Part shown: positions 1 to 10,141 of the stretch, piece by piece | Layout of the letters: each line of letters starts with the position of its first letter | Position numbering within the stretch: the stretch's first letter is position 1 | NCBI GenBank assembly: GCA_964454745.1 | Contig: CAYVUI010000033.1 | Coordinates: 1-36,677 of the forward strand | Length of the DNA stretch: 36,677 nt | Source of the DNA: CAYVUI01 sp964454745 | Lineage (GTDB): Bacteria; Planctomycetota; Phycisphaerae; Sedimentisphaerales; Anaerohalosphaeraceae | Direction of reading: 5' to 3' | Position numbers and translations under genes: made by a program | The notes under the pieces: generated by a model | The model's database searches: none | Seen by the model: the letters and a program-made list of their open reading frames with translations, nothing else | Told to the model about the DNA's origin: nothing

Positions 1-202
1 GATATATGGAACCAGTATCAAAGTATAGCAGGCCAGAAGAAATAAGCCTCTATGTTTGGTTTTCAACAGGATCCGTTTCATAATCTATACTATACTAAAA
101 TAGTCAAGAATAGTCAAGATACAATTAAGACATTTACCACATATTTTAATTTTACGAAAATGGCATAAATCAGGTTCAAAATAACTATATTCTGACACAT
201 AG

Positions 203-233
203 AAAAGGGCCGGTGTTAAAGCCGGCCCCTTTT
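203..233 (-). terminator. Rho-independent-like terminator of the phosphoesterase gene
   Basis: A GGGCCGG arm (207-213) pairs with CCGGCCC (222-228) around an 8-base loop and is flanked by A and T runs on both sides, so it could work in either direction. It lies about 30 bases past the stop of the minus-strand phosphoesterase, which it most likely terminates. The rest of 1-264 holds no gene that I can support, only AT-rich sequence with a short direct repeat (AATAGTCAAG twice) near 99-118. Confidence 0.7.
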
Positions 234-264
234 GCATTTCGATGCATTATTTTATCAGAAAGTG

Positions 265-2517
265 TTATCCAAATTGGGCCACAACAGTACCCACGCCCAG
301 CGGCTGGAGATGAACCGTGCCGGGTATGATAGAGCCCAGGGAATCCAGGCCGCGGTGGTGGACATTCTCCACATGGCCCAGTCCGCCGGGGGCGTTATGG
401 ATCTGCAATTCAAGGTACTCCGGGTCGCCAATAATCTTTTCGATATGCACTCGGATTTCCCGGGTCTCGGGGTTGAACGGCTCAATCGTGCAGATATCGA
501 TCCCCTGCATCCGGTGAATGTACGGGATGTTCGGTTCCAGCGGGGCGACCGGTACGATCACGACCTCATGCAGGTCGGAATAACGGTTTCGCATCGGGCC
601 CACCTGAAGCGTGCCGTTGGGTTCAAGGGCCGCCGGGGCGTTGCGAACCTGCCATTTTACATTCTCCTGCGTGAGCATCCAGGTTGCCATTTCATTACCG
701 CCTGCGGTCACACGGATTACATCGCGTTTCTTCAGCGGATTGCTGACGGCAAATGACCTGACACTATCCGGGGCAAGGCTGCCGGGGCAGGTAATTTTCT
801 TACCGCCGATTTCCACTGCGACATCCTGCGTGGTGCCGGCCGGCGTATGCAATGTAATTTCATATAGATGGGCCGGTACGGTCAGGCCCGTAAATCTCGC
901 TTCGAGAACCACGTTTACAAAATGCTCGCTCGATGGATCCTCAAAAATGGTTCCCTTTGCTGCAGAGGCCGGGATTTCAAAGGTAAACTCCACGCTCTTC
1001 TTCTCTTTACCAAGCGGTTTGGAAGGTCCGGAAAGGACCTTTATGGATTCGGCCTTGCTGTTTGCGACGTGAATCACCGGCTGGATTGATGGGCCTGATT
1101 CGGCCACGCTGGCGGTCAGCTTCGCTGTATATTTCTTACCCGGAACGCAACGGTAATAAGTAGAAGTGGCGGCGTTTTGAGGCGAATAGACCGAACGGGA
1201 CGTTTTCATTCCACCAAGGGGCAGAATCTCCAGCCCCGGATGCAGGAAGCGGATCCCGTCAATCTCGCCGTTCACATCTTTCTTGGGTGCAATTGCCAGC
1301 CCTGAAATCGCCCGGGCCTTGGACCAGCCTTTGGTCTGCTCAGCAACGAATTCGAGATTGCTGTTCTCACTGAAGATATTGTCCGCAGGGGCCTTGATAT
1401 ACAGCTTCTGGTCAGAAGAATTCCCAGAGATATAATGGGAATACGCGGGTATTGCCAGGCCGGACCGGGCACTGCCCATCCCCCAGTTCACCGAGGTCGG
1501 AGCGTCCGGATCAAAAGTCGTCTTCACACGAAGGGTCTTGACCAGGTGTTCGTACCCTTTGAGTTTATCCATGAAGCATTCTTTGGTCGCACTGAAACCG
1601 CGAACCGTGAAATAATCCGGCCCCACTTCAAAGTACATCCCGCCCAGGTGCCCTTTACCCATATTGCCGGGGTAGGGTGGTGAAAATCCACCGATGCGGC
1701 CATTGGACACAAACAGCCGGTTATTCTTATGAACAATTTCCCATGTATGGTTATGTCCGTGCATCCAGGCAAGCACATTGGGATACCGGCTCAGGAATTC
1801 ATGCACCTGGTCGCTGTTGGCGATCTGGCGATATACCTCGCTGTCACAAGGGCTTGTCGTACCGCGAAGTGAATTATGCGTTACGATTATCGAGGTTTGG
1901 CCCGGATTGGCGTCGAGGGCGAGTTTGGCCCATTCGAGCGATTCCTTGGTGACCAGGTTGACCATCTGAAGCTGCGGCAGGCAGATTACCTGCACGCCTT
2001 TTTGGCAATAGCTGTAATACGGACGGCAGGGCACAGACCCCACGGAATTAGTCCGGGATTCCACTTCAAGGTCCGTTCGAGAGCCATAGCCCGTCAGTTC
2101 GTGATTGCCCCCGGCCAGCAGCAGCGGCAGCGTCCCCAGGGCTCCCTGGAGGTACTTGGTCCAGTCCCGACGGCCGTCATCGTCGGAGCTGCTGTGATGG
2201 ATATCGCCGCTGTCAATGAATACATCCAGATCAGGTATCGCCGACCGGATATTTCCCAGCATCTGGGCGATCTGCACGTTGGACGGCTGAACCGGATGAC
2301 GCCAGCCGAAGTGGACATCGGAGACAATAAAACCCCGAAATGCAGCCTTGCCCTGGGCCATGACTGTTTCAGGTGAAGCGTTTGTATTGACGGGAATGAC
2401 TTCATCCTGACCGGCACCATTTGCCATTGCCAGTGCCTTCGGGCTCATACCCAGTATCCCCGAACCGATGCCAAGAGAGCTGAATGCCAAAAAATCGCGA
2501 CGATTGAATGTGTTCAT
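265..2517 (-). CDS. Tat-exported calcineurin-like metallophosphoesterase
   Basis: A 750-residue exported protein. The N-terminus carries a twin-arginine signal (NRRDFLAF at residues 5-12, followed by a hydrophobic stretch and an AxA-like site near 28-30), so it should be exported folded, probably with metals loaded. The metallophosphoesterase motifs appear in order: D67-x-H69, G104-D105-x-H107, G137-N-H-E140, H214 and G254-H-N-H257, which is the full set expected for a two-metal active site. The remaining 400 or so residues look like beta-rich accessory domains without motifs I recognise. The ATG at 2517 is supported by AAGGA seven bases upstream. It follows the membrane glycosyltransferase gene in the same direction after a 142-base gap, so co-transcription is uncertain. 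The phosphoester substrate cannot be told from the sequence. Confidence 0.9.
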   Translation of the reverse strand: MNTFNRRDFLAFSSLGIGSGILGMSPKALAMANGAGQDEVIPVNTNASPETVMAQGKAAFRGFIVSDVHFGWRHPVQPSNVQIAQMLGNIRSAIPDLDVFIDSGDIHHSSSDDDGRRDWTKYLQGALGTLPLLLAGGNHELTGYGSRTDLEVESRTNSVGSVPCRPYYSYCQKGVQVICLPQLQMVNLVTKESLEWAKLALDANPGQTSIIVTHNSLRGTTSPCDSEVYRQIANSDQVHEFLSRYPNVLAWMHGHNHTWEIVHKNNRLFVSNGRIGGFSPPYPGNMGKGHLGGMYFEVGPDYFTVRGFSATKECFMDKLKGYEHLVKTLRVKTTFDPDAPTSVNWGMGSARSGLAIPAYSHYISGNSSDQKLYIKAPADNIFSENSNLEFVAEQTKGWSKARAISGLAIAPKKDVNGEIDGIRFLHPGLEILPLGGMKTSRSVYSPQNAATSTYYRCVPGKKYTAKLTASVAESGPSIQPVIHVANSKAESIKVLSGPSKPLGKEKKSVEFTFEIPASAAKGTIFEDPSSEHFVNVVLEARFTGLTVPAHLYEITLHTPAGTTQDVAVEIGGKKITCPGSLAPDSVRSFAVSNPLKKRDVIRVTAGGNEMATWMLTQENVKWQVRNAPAALEPNGTLQVGPMRNRYSDLHEVVIVPVAPLEPNIPYIHRMQGIDICTIEPFNPETREIRVHIEKIIGDPEYLELQIHNAPGGLGHVENVHHRGLDSLGSIIPGTVHLQPLGVGTVVAQFG

Positions 2518-2659
2518 CTGTGTATCCTTCCATTATGTCATACGTATTTTTTACCAATAATAGCGAAATGCCATCTGTTTGCAAGGTATTTTCTTTCAGC
2601 AAACACAGCAATGGCTACTTACGGAATGAATGAAGGGTTCGCGTGAAAGTATGGAACAT

Positions 2660-4234
2660 TTACAGCCGGGGAGGGCGGGTAAAGTCGAGTTTATATATCT
2701 CGAATCCACCGTAAATCGGATCCTCGAATTCACCGATCCTGTGAGCCGTTGTTCTACACAAAAAATCGATCACATTATTGGCTCGCCAGTCTGGCATTTC
2801 GGTCGAGACAGGTTTGCTGTTCAGCGGCGGGAAAATATACCAGGAAGGACGGATCATGTATACAAAATCGTGCTGTTTTGTCCATTCGTAATATTCCTTC
2901 ATGGTTTTTGGCACATACGTGATGAAATAGGGACCGTAGTTGTACTGTTCTTTTCCATAAAAGAAGATCGGATCGGCAAATACAAGCCCTTCCTCGTCGT
3001 CAATAATCTCTGCTGCAGTGTTAATCACACGATTCAGGTCCGCATCCTTAAAATTTCGATAGTACACGCCAAGTGTAAAAACACAATTTGAAAGGTAGAG
3101 AATAACCAGAACTCCCGCTACAGGCATACCAAAGGTTTTGACTCCAAAACCGTCCGGTTTCTCAATTCGGTTCAACGATTCGGAAGCTTTGGCCCCAAGC
3201 CGAAAAGCGAACCGCACGATCAGTGCTGACCACGCCCAAACCAGTGCCGTGAGATAAGCAGAGAAATGGGTGACGCTTACAAACAGCAGTGCCGCGGAAA
3301 AAATAGCGATCAGTGTTGCGAAGAATTTGTCGTATTTCGTAGAACGATACCAGGCCGCGAGCCAGCCGAGCCCCATCAATGGTGCAATCGGCCAGATATA
3401 CTCATCATCGAGGAAGTTCTTCCATCGGATCACTTCGCGAATGACCGGATTCGAGCCGGTAAGCTGGGCCATTTGATACTGAAGCTTGAGGTTTACACCG
3501 TCGATATCATGCGAGGCGTACAGGAAAAGCAGCCAGGGCAGGATCGTCAGGGCAAATCCGATACCAACAAAAAGGATCATCTTAAAAAAGCTGGACTTGC
3601 CTCGCAGCCAAATTACCGCAGCCAGGCCGACGCTGCCGCAGATCAAAATTCCGTTTGGATGGGTAAGGGCGGCAAGGCCGGCAAGGAACCCGCACAAGGC
3701 GGCCCGCCAGGCTGAATTTTTACGGAAGTATCCATCCAGCGTCCAGAGCAGCATGATCGCGAAAAAAGTGTAGTAAATCTCCGGCCGGGCCCGACGGCTG
3801 ACATTAAACCACCACGGATGAAATGCCGTGAACAAACCAATAAAAAATGCCTGCCAGGGACCAAACCATTTCCTGGCGATCACAAACAGCATCGCTACCC
3901 CTGCCATACCCAGCAGGGCGGAGCCCAGGCGAGATGTAAAAACAGAATACCCGGCCACTTTAAAAATCCCCGAGCTGATGATCGGGAGCATGATCCGGTT
4001 CTGGAGAAACCGGACATTCATCCCGCCGAATCCTTCAATAAACGGATGCCGCAGGGTGCCTTCTTCGATCAGGTTCAACCCGAGGGCACTGTCCCAGGCT
4101 TCATCGACGAACACACGGGGGATGTCGCTTAAACGTACAAGTGAGAGGCAAGCCGTCAAAGCCATCAGGATAAAAAAAAGCAGATACATCGTTTTCGTTG
4201 GCTTGTGCTGCTTTAATTCGGCATTCTCGGTCAA
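2660..4234 (-). CDS. GT39/ArnT-like multi-pass membrane glycosyltransferase
   Basis: An integral membrane protein with many hydrophobic segments. The first follows a short charged N-terminus, and after it comes a loop with D44-E45-A-W, matching the acidic pair of the first external loop in GT-C fold transferases (PMT/ArnT/GT39, PF13231-like). Such enzymes move a sugar from a polyprenyl-phosphate donor to a lipid or protein acceptor on the outer face of the membrane. The open frame extends to a TTG at 4300, but I prefer the TTG at 4234 because GGAG lies exactly six bases upstream, while the 4300 start has only a weak GGGT. This gives about 524 residues, normal for the family. A hydrophilic C-terminal portion follows the last membrane segments. 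Donor and acceptor are unknown, and the neighbours do not form a clear polysaccharide cluster. Confidence 0.78.
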   Translation of the reverse strand: MTENAELKQHKPTKTMYLLFFILMALTACLSLVRLSDIPRVFVDEAWDSALGLNLIEEGTLRHPFIEGFGGMNVRFLQNRIMLPIISSGIFKVAGYSVFTSRLGSALLGMAGVAMLFVIARKWFGPWQAFFIGLFTAFHPWWFNVSRRARPEIYYTFFAIMLLWTLDGYFRKNSAWRAALCGFLAGLAALTHPNGILICGSVGLAAVIWLRGKSSFFKMILFVGIGFALTILPWLLFLYASHDIDGVNLKLQYQMAQLTGSNPVIREVIRWKNFLDDEYIWPIAPLMGLGWLAAWYRSTKYDKFFATLIAIFSAALLFVSVTHFSAYLTALVWAWSALIVRFAFRLGAKASESLNRIEKPDGFGVKTFGMPVAGVLVILYLSNCVFTLGVYYRNFKDADLNRVINTAAEIIDDEEGLVFADPIFFYGKEQYNYGPYFITYVPKTMKEYYEWTKQHDFVYMIRPSWYIFPPLNSKPVSTEMPDWRANNVIDFLCRTTAHRIGEFEDPIYGGFEIYKLDFTRPPRL

Positions 4235-4452
4235 GTTTGTCTCCAGTAAAAACGTAATTGTATCCGGTTTTATTCCTGTTTCCTCTGCCTGCGGGATCAA
4301 ATTTACCCATTTTGCCCGATTTTGTCAAGCTGTGAATTTGGTGGATCAAGACATTACTAATCAAATAGATATTGTAATGAAGGGACGAATTGTTTATAGT
4401 GTTTGGTATACAGGGTCATTTTGAAATAACAGATAGGATCGGAGTAATGGGG

Positions 4453-6045
4453 ATGAAAAGACTCTTTTTAGCGTGTATACTCGTATTTTCTCAAACCGCA
4501 GCGTTTTCAACTGCCCTTGATGACTATACGGCACTACCCGATGTTTCCTTTACTTTTAGCCAGTATGGATCATCGTTTTATGACGGCAGCCCGCTTTTTG
4601 GCGGGACGGCCACACGGGCGTATGTACTCGATTTGACCTCACAGAGCTGGCGGGATGTCAGCGAGGTTTCTCCTACGGTCTGGAAGCATTGGGTTACGGT
4701 CATTGTGCCTGAGCAGGACTGGGCGTGGGGGACCACGAACGACACTGCGCTTTTGCTAATTAACGGAGGCAATATTACCGATCCGGCACCTGTGATCGAT
4801 CCCGGCGCTGCGGGATATTCCTATGCGGAGCTTCGGCTGCTTGCCTTTGCGACACGGTCTGTTGTGATTGAGCTTCAGGGAGTTCCCAACCAGCCGCTGG
4901 CCTTTACCGATGAAGCCTTTACCCGCGTTGAGGATGAAATTATCGCGTATTCCTGGGACAAGTACCTGCAGGGAGGCGATGATTACTGGCCTGTTCAGCT
5001 TCCGATGGTGAAATCCGTGGTTCGCTGCATGGATGCCGTGGAGGCATTTGTATTTGCTGAAACGGGCAAGGTAATCAACGACTTTGTCCTGACCGGTGGC
5101 TCAAAACGCGGCTGGACGGCATGGCTGACCGCGGCTGTGGATATGCGAGTTTCCGCGATTGCCCCGATTGTCAGTGATCTGCTTAATATGCCTCGCAGTT
5201 TTGCCCATCACTGGTCTTCGTATGGCTTCTGGGCCGATGCCCTGTCGCCGTATGAGGATATGGGTATCTTTGAATGGTTCGACGACCCCGCCGCTCAAAC
5301 ACTTATGGACATTGTCGATCCGTATGCTTATCGGGACCGCCTGGATCTGCCAAAGTTCATTGTCACTGCGGCAGGGGATGACTTCTTCGTGCATGACTCG
5401 ATCCAATTTTACCTCGATGGTTTACCGGGGGAAACGTATGTCCGCACGATGCCGAATACAAACCATTACCTCGAAGGGGCTTATGATGAAGTATTCGCCA
5501 ATATGGTCCCTTACTATGACGCGTTCCTCCAGAACCAGGCCCGGCCGGAGTTTACATGGACGCTCAACGCGGATGGTTCGATTACCGTGGATACCACCGG
5601 GCAGGCTCCGATTGGGGTGTACTTGTGGCAGGCGGATAATCCGGCTTCACGCGATTTCAGGCAGATCACGATTGGTAATACCTGGACATCCTCGGCGATG
5701 ACCGAGCAGAGCCCGGGGATTTACCTTGCGGATGTGGGGATTCCTTCATTCGGCTGGCGTTCCTTTTTCGTGGAGCTGGTGTACGATCATCCCAACGCCT
5801 CGCTTGGACTTGACAGCTACGATTACCATTTCACGACGGAAATGCGGGTATTGCCCGAGGAACGCCCCTTTGAGGCGGATTTAACACGCGACCGATTCAC
5901 CAATATGGCTGATTTTTCAATTTTTAGCCAAAACTGGCTGCTGGATACTTCTTATTACGACATCTTCCCGCGGCGAAACGGCGACGGTATCATCGACCTG
6001 GCAGAGATCAGTATTTTGTCACTGCACTGGCTTGAAGAGAATTAA
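4453..6045 (+). CDS. Secreted PhoPQ-related (PqaA-like) alpha/beta-hydrolase-fold protein with dockerin-like tail
   Basis: About 530 residues. A signal peptide (MKRLFLACILVF onwards) is followed by a PhoPQ-activated pathogenicity-related domain (PF10142). Visible family features are the Y-T-A-L-P start of the mature region, G215-G-S-K-R-G-W221 resembling a nucleophile elbow with S217, and a later G-D-D plus N-x-N-H that could supply the acid and histidine of a hydrolase triad. The last 55 or so residues carry two D-x-x-x-D/N-x-D-G-like loops, each ending in a buried W, as in planctomycete dockerin-type tails. The frame opens further upstream (4390), but the ATG at 4453 has GGAG eight bases upstream and begins the signal peptide cleanly. 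Enzymatic activity in this family is poorly known, so the substrate is not assigned. It converges with the HtrA gene, with only 7 bases between the stops. Confidence 0.85.
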   Translation: MKRLFLACILVFSQTAAFSTALDDYTALPDVSFTFSQYGSSFYDGSPLFGGTATRAYVLDLTSQSWRDVSEVSPTVWKHWVTVIVPEQDWAWGTTNDTALLLINGGNITDPAPVIDPGAAGYSYAELRLLAFATRSVVIELQGVPNQPLAFTDEAFTRVEDEIIAYSWDKYLQGGDDYWPVQLPMVKSVVRCMDAVEAFVFAETGKVINDFVLTGGSKRGWTAWLTAAVDMRVSAIAPIVSDLLNMPRSFAHHWSSYGFWADALSPYEDMGIFEWFDDPAAQTLMDIVDPYAYRDRLDLPKFIVTAAGDDFFVHDSIQFYLDGLPGETYVRTMPNTNHYLEGAYDEVFANMVPYYDAFLQNQARPEFTWTLNADGSITVDTTGQAPIGVYLWQADNPASRDFRQITIGNTWTSSAMTEQSPGIYLADVGIPSFGWRSFFVELVYDHPNASLGLDSYDYHFTTEMRVLPEERPFEADLTRDRFTNMADFSIFSQNWLLDTSYYDIFPRRNGDGIIDLAEISILSLHWLEEN

Positions 6046-6052
6046 TCGCTCT

Positions 6053-7432
6053 CTATTTCTCCCGGGCGGTCAGGGTGACAACATATTGCCGCTGAATTTG
6101 CCCGAAGTACTGATGCGACTGGAACCGCATAATTGTTACAGTCACTTTTTGCCCGGAATGAATCTTTTCCATGGCAAGCGAGAAATCCTTCTCGGAATTT
6201 ACCGGATTATCCTGAACCGAAAGCAGCAGGTCGCCCGGCTCAATCCCGGCCTTGCCGGATGGAGAATCCGATACCACCTGTGTGATGATGAGAATCGGAT
6301 ACGCCTCCTCAAATCCGAATTGCTCTGCCATGGTTTCGTCGAGAAGCCGGGCGGTAAAGCCAAAGAACTCGCTGGCCAGTTCGTTTCCGTCCGGGATGGG
6401 GCGATATTCCATGGCGAGCCGTGTGCTCTTGGATTTTTTACCGCGAAGGAAGTCAATTTCGATGGGTTCGTCGATATCTTTGCCGATTAGCCGGACATAA
6501 AAGTCTATTGCATTCTGGATCGGGGCATCGTCAAGTTTCACAAGGATATCGCCTTTTCGGATCCCTTTTTTGTCCGCGGGGCTTTTGGGTTTTACCGCTT
6601 CGACGAGGACACCTTTGGAATTAGGGTCGTCTGTCCGCTGGCTGATATGCAGACCCAGCGTGACCCGGCGAAGCTTTTCCGGCTCAAGCATCTGGCGGAC
6701 ATTATCCACCATCAGGTTCACAGGGATGGCGAATCCAATGTTTTCCGCCTGGGCACGGACGGCTGTGTTGATCCCGATGAGCTGGCCGTAGATATTGAGC
6801 AGGGCACCGCCGCTGTTGCCGGGATTGATGGGGGCATCGGTCTGGATCAGGCTTCGAAGCCACAGGCGGTCCTGGACCTGGATATCCCTGCCAGTTGCAC
6901 TGATGACCCCGGTGCTTAGCGTACTGGTATATCCATAAGGATTGCCGATGGCAATCACGGTTTCCCCGATCATAAGATCATCGCTGCGGCCGAGCTCGAC
7001 GGCTTGGAATTTTTCATCCGAGTCAATCTTGAGCAGGGCGAGATCCTTTTCCGTCTCGATTTTCAGCACCTTTGCATTGAACTCGCGGTTATCGGAAAAG
7101 CTGACCTGGACCTTATCAAGCCCCTCAACCACATGGGCGTTGGTGACCACATATCCCAGTTCATGGACCACGACGCCGGATCCGAGCATCTGGACCTTCC
7201 GCTGAAAACGCGGGCCAAAGAAATCACGATTGGGAAAGAGAAAACCGCCAAAGGGAGACTGGTTCACGACTCGCTGACCGGCGATATTCACCACGCTTGC
7301 CTGTGATTTTTGATACGCTTTTACAATCGGGGTAATGCGTCCCTGGCGAAGATCTGGCTGATCGGCAGCGAACAGCAAAGTACCAAAAAGAACAAAAACA
7401 ATCGTAGTCAGCAAAACGGAATTTTTTCGCAT
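6053..7432 (-). CDS. HtrA/DegP-type periplasmic serine protease
   Basis: A 459-residue S1C-family protease. It begins with a hydrophobic signal or anchor (residues 3-22). The chymotrypsin-like domain contains the catalytic triad H100 (VTNAHV), D130 (EKDLALL) and S207 (GNSGG). Two PDZ domains follow, at roughly 250-340 and 360-450, which bind exposed C-termini of misfolded clients and control oligomer state. Length and order match DegP/DegQ-type proteins. It should act in the periplasm on damaged envelope proteins. It is the third gene of a same-strand series after the LplT-like and Aas-like genes, 51 bases behind the latter. I see no strong ribosome site (only a loose TGGGAT before the ATG). 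Which htr/deg subtype it belongs to cannot be fixed by eye, so no symbol is given. Confidence 0.95.
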   Translation of the reverse strand: MRKNSVLLTTIVFVLFGTLLFAADQPDLRQGRITPIVKAYQKSQASVVNIAGQRVVNQSPFGGFLFPNRDFFGPRFQRKVQMLGSGVVVHELGYVVTNAHVVEGLDKVQVSFSDNREFNAKVLKIETEKDLALLKIDSDEKFQAVELGRSDDLMIGETVIAIGNPYGYTSTLSTGVISATGRDIQVQDRLWLRSLIQTDAPINPGNSGGALLNIYGQLIGINTAVRAQAENIGFAIPVNLMVDNVRQMLEPEKLRRVTLGLHISQRTDDPNSKGVLVEAVKPKSPADKKGIRKGDILVKLDDAPIQNAIDFYVRLIGKDIDEPIEIDFLRGKKSKSTRLAMEYRPIPDGNELASEFFGFTARLLDETMAEQFGFEEAYPILIITQVVSDSPSGKAGIEPGDLLLSVQDNPVNSEKDFSLAMEKIHSGQKVTVTIMRFQSHQYFGQIQRQYVVTLTAREK

Positions 7433-7483
7433 TTTCGTATCCCAAAACGTGTCAATTTGTATTTCGATTCCACAGATGGGATA

Positions 7484-10141
7484 TTATTCATTTTTCAGCC
7501 GCTCTTTCAAGGTTCTGTAATCCGTTTTTCCGGTTCCAAGCACGGGCAGTTCCTCTATCTGTATGACCCGGCGTATGTTATACAGACCAGAGAGCCCAGC
7601 GGTTCGGATTGCGCTATTTACCTTTTCCCGGTCGAGGTCGAGTGATGTAAAGAGTACCAGTTCCGGATTTTCCGGGTCGGTTTCCAGTACTGCAATGGCA
7701 GGGGGCTGGTCGGGATCATCGGCAAATGCCTTTTCGAGAACATGCTCAATGGCAGGCAGGCTGACCATCTCGCCGCTGAGTTTGACGAACCGTTTCATCC
7801 GGCCTTTGAAGGTAAAAATACCGTCAGGGGCCGCTTCTACGATATCCCCAGTGTTGTAGTATGATTTGCCGTTAATATCCATAAATACGCCGGTATTGTC
7901 CCGGCCGATGTATCCGCCAAATACTGACGGCCCGGAAACGACAAGAATGCCGCTGCCGGTCTTCCCAATCGGCTCGGATGTTTCCGGATCGAGCAATAAA
8001 TGGTCCAGCGAGGGCATGAGCCTTCCGATGGTAAAGGCCCTCGGATCATCCGTCGTATTGATCGTAATGATCGGGCAGCATTCGGTCACTCCGTAGCCTT
8101 CGAGCACGACCGCCTGGGGGCATTTTTCTGCAAGCTGATTGTAAACCTTCTCCGGGCAGGCCTCGGCACCGGTAACCGCGATATTGAGCGAAGATAACTG
8201 ATTGGCTGTGGAGGTCTGGAGTATTCCGCCAAGGAACCGCGGCGTGCCCATCAATACGGAAATCGAGTACTTATTTATCAGTTCGCCCAGGACAGGGGCC
8301 TCCATCGGGTTGGGGTAAAACAGGCTGCGGGCACCGGCGCACAGGCAGATCAGGATATTGCCCGTCAGGCCAAACGAGTGGAACGGCGGCAAAAAGGCGA
8401 TCAGTGAGTCGTGACTGGAGACATCGATGAGCTTTAGGGCATCACGGATATTGGTAAGCAGGTTCTTGTGCGTAAGCGGCACCGCCTTGGGAACCGTTTC
8501 CGATCCGGATGTAAAGAGGATTGCCGCGGTTTCGTTTTGTGTTTCAAGGTCGGAGGATAGCTTTCGGCCCAGGCTTTTGGCAGGGCAAAAGATCGAGCCC
8601 AGCAGGGCCTTGATTTTTGTGGCAAAGGATAATTCACTGCGGATATCTTCCACATAAACGAAGGAATCTGCGATGTCGTCCAGTTTGATTCCCTGGCGTT
8701 TGATGCGTTCGATGAGCAGTTTGGATGTGATAATCTTTTTGACGCCTACAGTTTCGAGGCTGTGCAGGATATTCCGCTGGCCCGTTGTCCAGTTGATCAT
8801 TACGGGGATTTTTCGGGCAAAAAGGGTGCTCAAGTACAGGATTGTCGCCCCCGCAGAGGCGGGCAGCAGGATGCCGATGTGTTTGCCTTCCAGTTCCCGT
8901 ATTACTTCACTCATGACCATGCAGCCCCTCGCACATTTGCGATACGTTAAGGTTCCGCTGGTCTGGTCCGTCATCAGCACTTTGGACCATCGGCTCTTGC
9001 ACTGGTTAAGGAACACATGGGGTATCGTGTGGCCCTCGGCCGGCGTAAGCCGATGTTTTTTGCCGGGATTTAGTATCGCATTTTGCCACTTGCGGTCAGG
9101 AGGGGGGATTTCTTTTTGTCCGCTCAGGGCAAACTGACCATGCGCTGCGAGAAGGACATCAGATACGGTTTCCAGAACGTCGGTATCCGCCTGTTCCTGT
9201 CCGAATTCCTGTTCCAGCCATAAAACAATTTCCCCGCGGGAGAGGCTGTCCAGACCCAGGTCTTCACCGAGCCTTTGCTGGTCCTGTATATTTTGTACGC
9301 CGGAGAGTTCCCGCAGAAAATCGCAGACGATCTGCCGGGTTGCTTCGGGAACCTCAGAGGCGTCTGTCTGCATTCGGCGAAGGTCCGGATCGGGTAGTTC
9401 CTCCACTTTGGGGCTCTTCCAGAAGTAATAGGCAACCTTGCGGTTGGGCCACGGTTTCTGGTTGAAGTACTCCTCAATGTACCGGTTGATTGTATCGCGA
9501 TCTGCCTCCCGGGGCAGATCCTTTGCCTCCATCAGTTCAATTACGACCTTACGCCTGGGCATGAAGAAAATCCCGTTGGCCAAAAGACGCAAGACACCAA
9601 TGCCAAGGGCTTTACCCACTTTAGGTTCATAACCCGGACCCCAGCTAAGCGAACTTCCCCACAGTCCGCGGGTACGCACCAGGACGACACGAAGACCGGG
9701 AACATTCTTAACAATCTGCTCGACGGCACTGTTGGCGGATAGTTTTTCAGTTTTAGAAGTCATCAGTGATCCTGACGGCCAGAGAACGAAGCTTTTGCCG
9801 TCATTTAGCTGCTCGATGCAATCCTGCATTTGTTCTTTGATTTTGTCACGCCCGGCAGTTCCGTATTTGTTCACCGGCGGAATACCGTGAACACCCCATT
9901 TTTTGGCGAAAAAACCTACAACCGGACGTTCGAGTTGGTCCTGGTCGGCAAGACCGTGCGTTTTGAACAAGCCCCGAAGGTAGGTATACACAATTACCGG
10001 GTCCATGTAGGCAGGATGGCTGGGCAGAAAAAGGATTTTCCCCTTTCCTTTTTGGCGGATCTCTTCCAATCCGTGAAACTCAATATTATATCGTAGCCAG
10101 AGGATGAACTTCGTAATCCAGCGAACAAGCATTTCAAACAT
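7484..10141 (-). CDS. aas: Aas-like fusion: PlsC acyltransferase, acyl-carrier domain and acyl-ACP synthetase
   Basis: About 885 residues with three modules. Residues 1-230 or so are a PlsC/LPLAT acyltransferase with H42-P-A-Y-M-D47 (the HX4D motif) and a W-P-S-G-S block in place of the usual F-P-E-G. Around 280-330 is an acyl-carrier-like segment with D-S-L near residue 298, a candidate phosphopantetheine attachment serine. From about 400 on is an AMP-binding (ANL) adenylation domain with a T-S-G-S-E P-loop and G-Y-G-V-T-E. In E. coli, Aas activates fatty acids and re-acylates lyso-phosphatidylethanolamine at the inner membrane; this protein plausibly does the same. The extra carrier domain is not part of E. 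coli Aas. Of several in-frame ATGs I choose 10141, which has AAGGA eight bases upstream and overlaps the stop of the upstream transporter by 8 bases, implying translational coupling. The frame could also open at 10159. Confidence 0.85.
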   Translation of the reverse strand: MFEMLVRWITKFILWLRYNIEFHGLEEIRQKGKGKILFLPSHPAYMDPVIVYTYLRGLFKTHGLADQDQLERPVVGFFAKKWGVHGIPPVNKYGTAGRDKIKEQMQDCIEQLNDGKSFVLWPSGSLMTSKTEKLSANSAVEQIVKNVPGLRVVLVRTRGLWGSSLSWGPGYEPKVGKALGIGVLRLLANGIFFMPRRKVVIELMEAKDLPREADRDTINRYIEEYFNQKPWPNRKVAYYFWKSPKVEELPDPDLRRMQTDASEVPEATRQIVCDFLRELSGVQNIQDQQRLGEDLGLDSLSRGEIVLWLEQEFGQEQADTDVLETVSDVLLAAHGQFALSGQKEIPPPDRKWQNAILNPGKKHRLTPAEGHTIPHVFLNQCKSRWSKVLMTDQTSGTLTYRKCARGCMVMSEVIRELEGKHIGILLPASAGATILYLSTLFARKIPVMINWTTGQRNILHSLETVGVKKIITSKLLIERIKRQGIKLDDIADSFVYVEDIRSELSFATKIKALLGSIFCPAKSLGRKLSSDLETQNETAAILFTSGSETVPKAVPLTHKNLLTNIRDALKLIDVSSHDSLIAFLPPFHSFGLTGNILICLCAGARSLFYPNPMEAPVLGELINKYSISVLMGTPRFLGGILQTSTANQLSSLNIAVTGAEACPEKVYNQLAEKCPQAVVLEGYGVTECCPIITINTTDDPRAFTIGRLMPSLDHLLLDPETSEPIGKTGSGILVVSGPSVFGGYIGRDNTGVFMDINGKSYYNTGDIVEAAPDGIFTFKGRMKRFVKLSGEMVSLPAIEHVLEKAFADDPDQPPAIAVLETDPENPELVLFTSLDLDREKVNSAIRTAGLSGLYNIRRVIQIEELPVLGTGKTDYRTLKERLKNE

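Noticed and set aside
99..118. Short tandem repeat AATAGTCAAG x2
   Set aside because: Only two 10-bp units in AT-rich sequence; likely chance, and no CRISPR-like array is present anywhere in the window.
2576..2605. TGTTTGC/GCAAACA hairpin between glycosyltransferase and phosphoesterase genes
   Set aside because: Only seven pairs with a 16-base loop and no T run; too weak to call a terminator.
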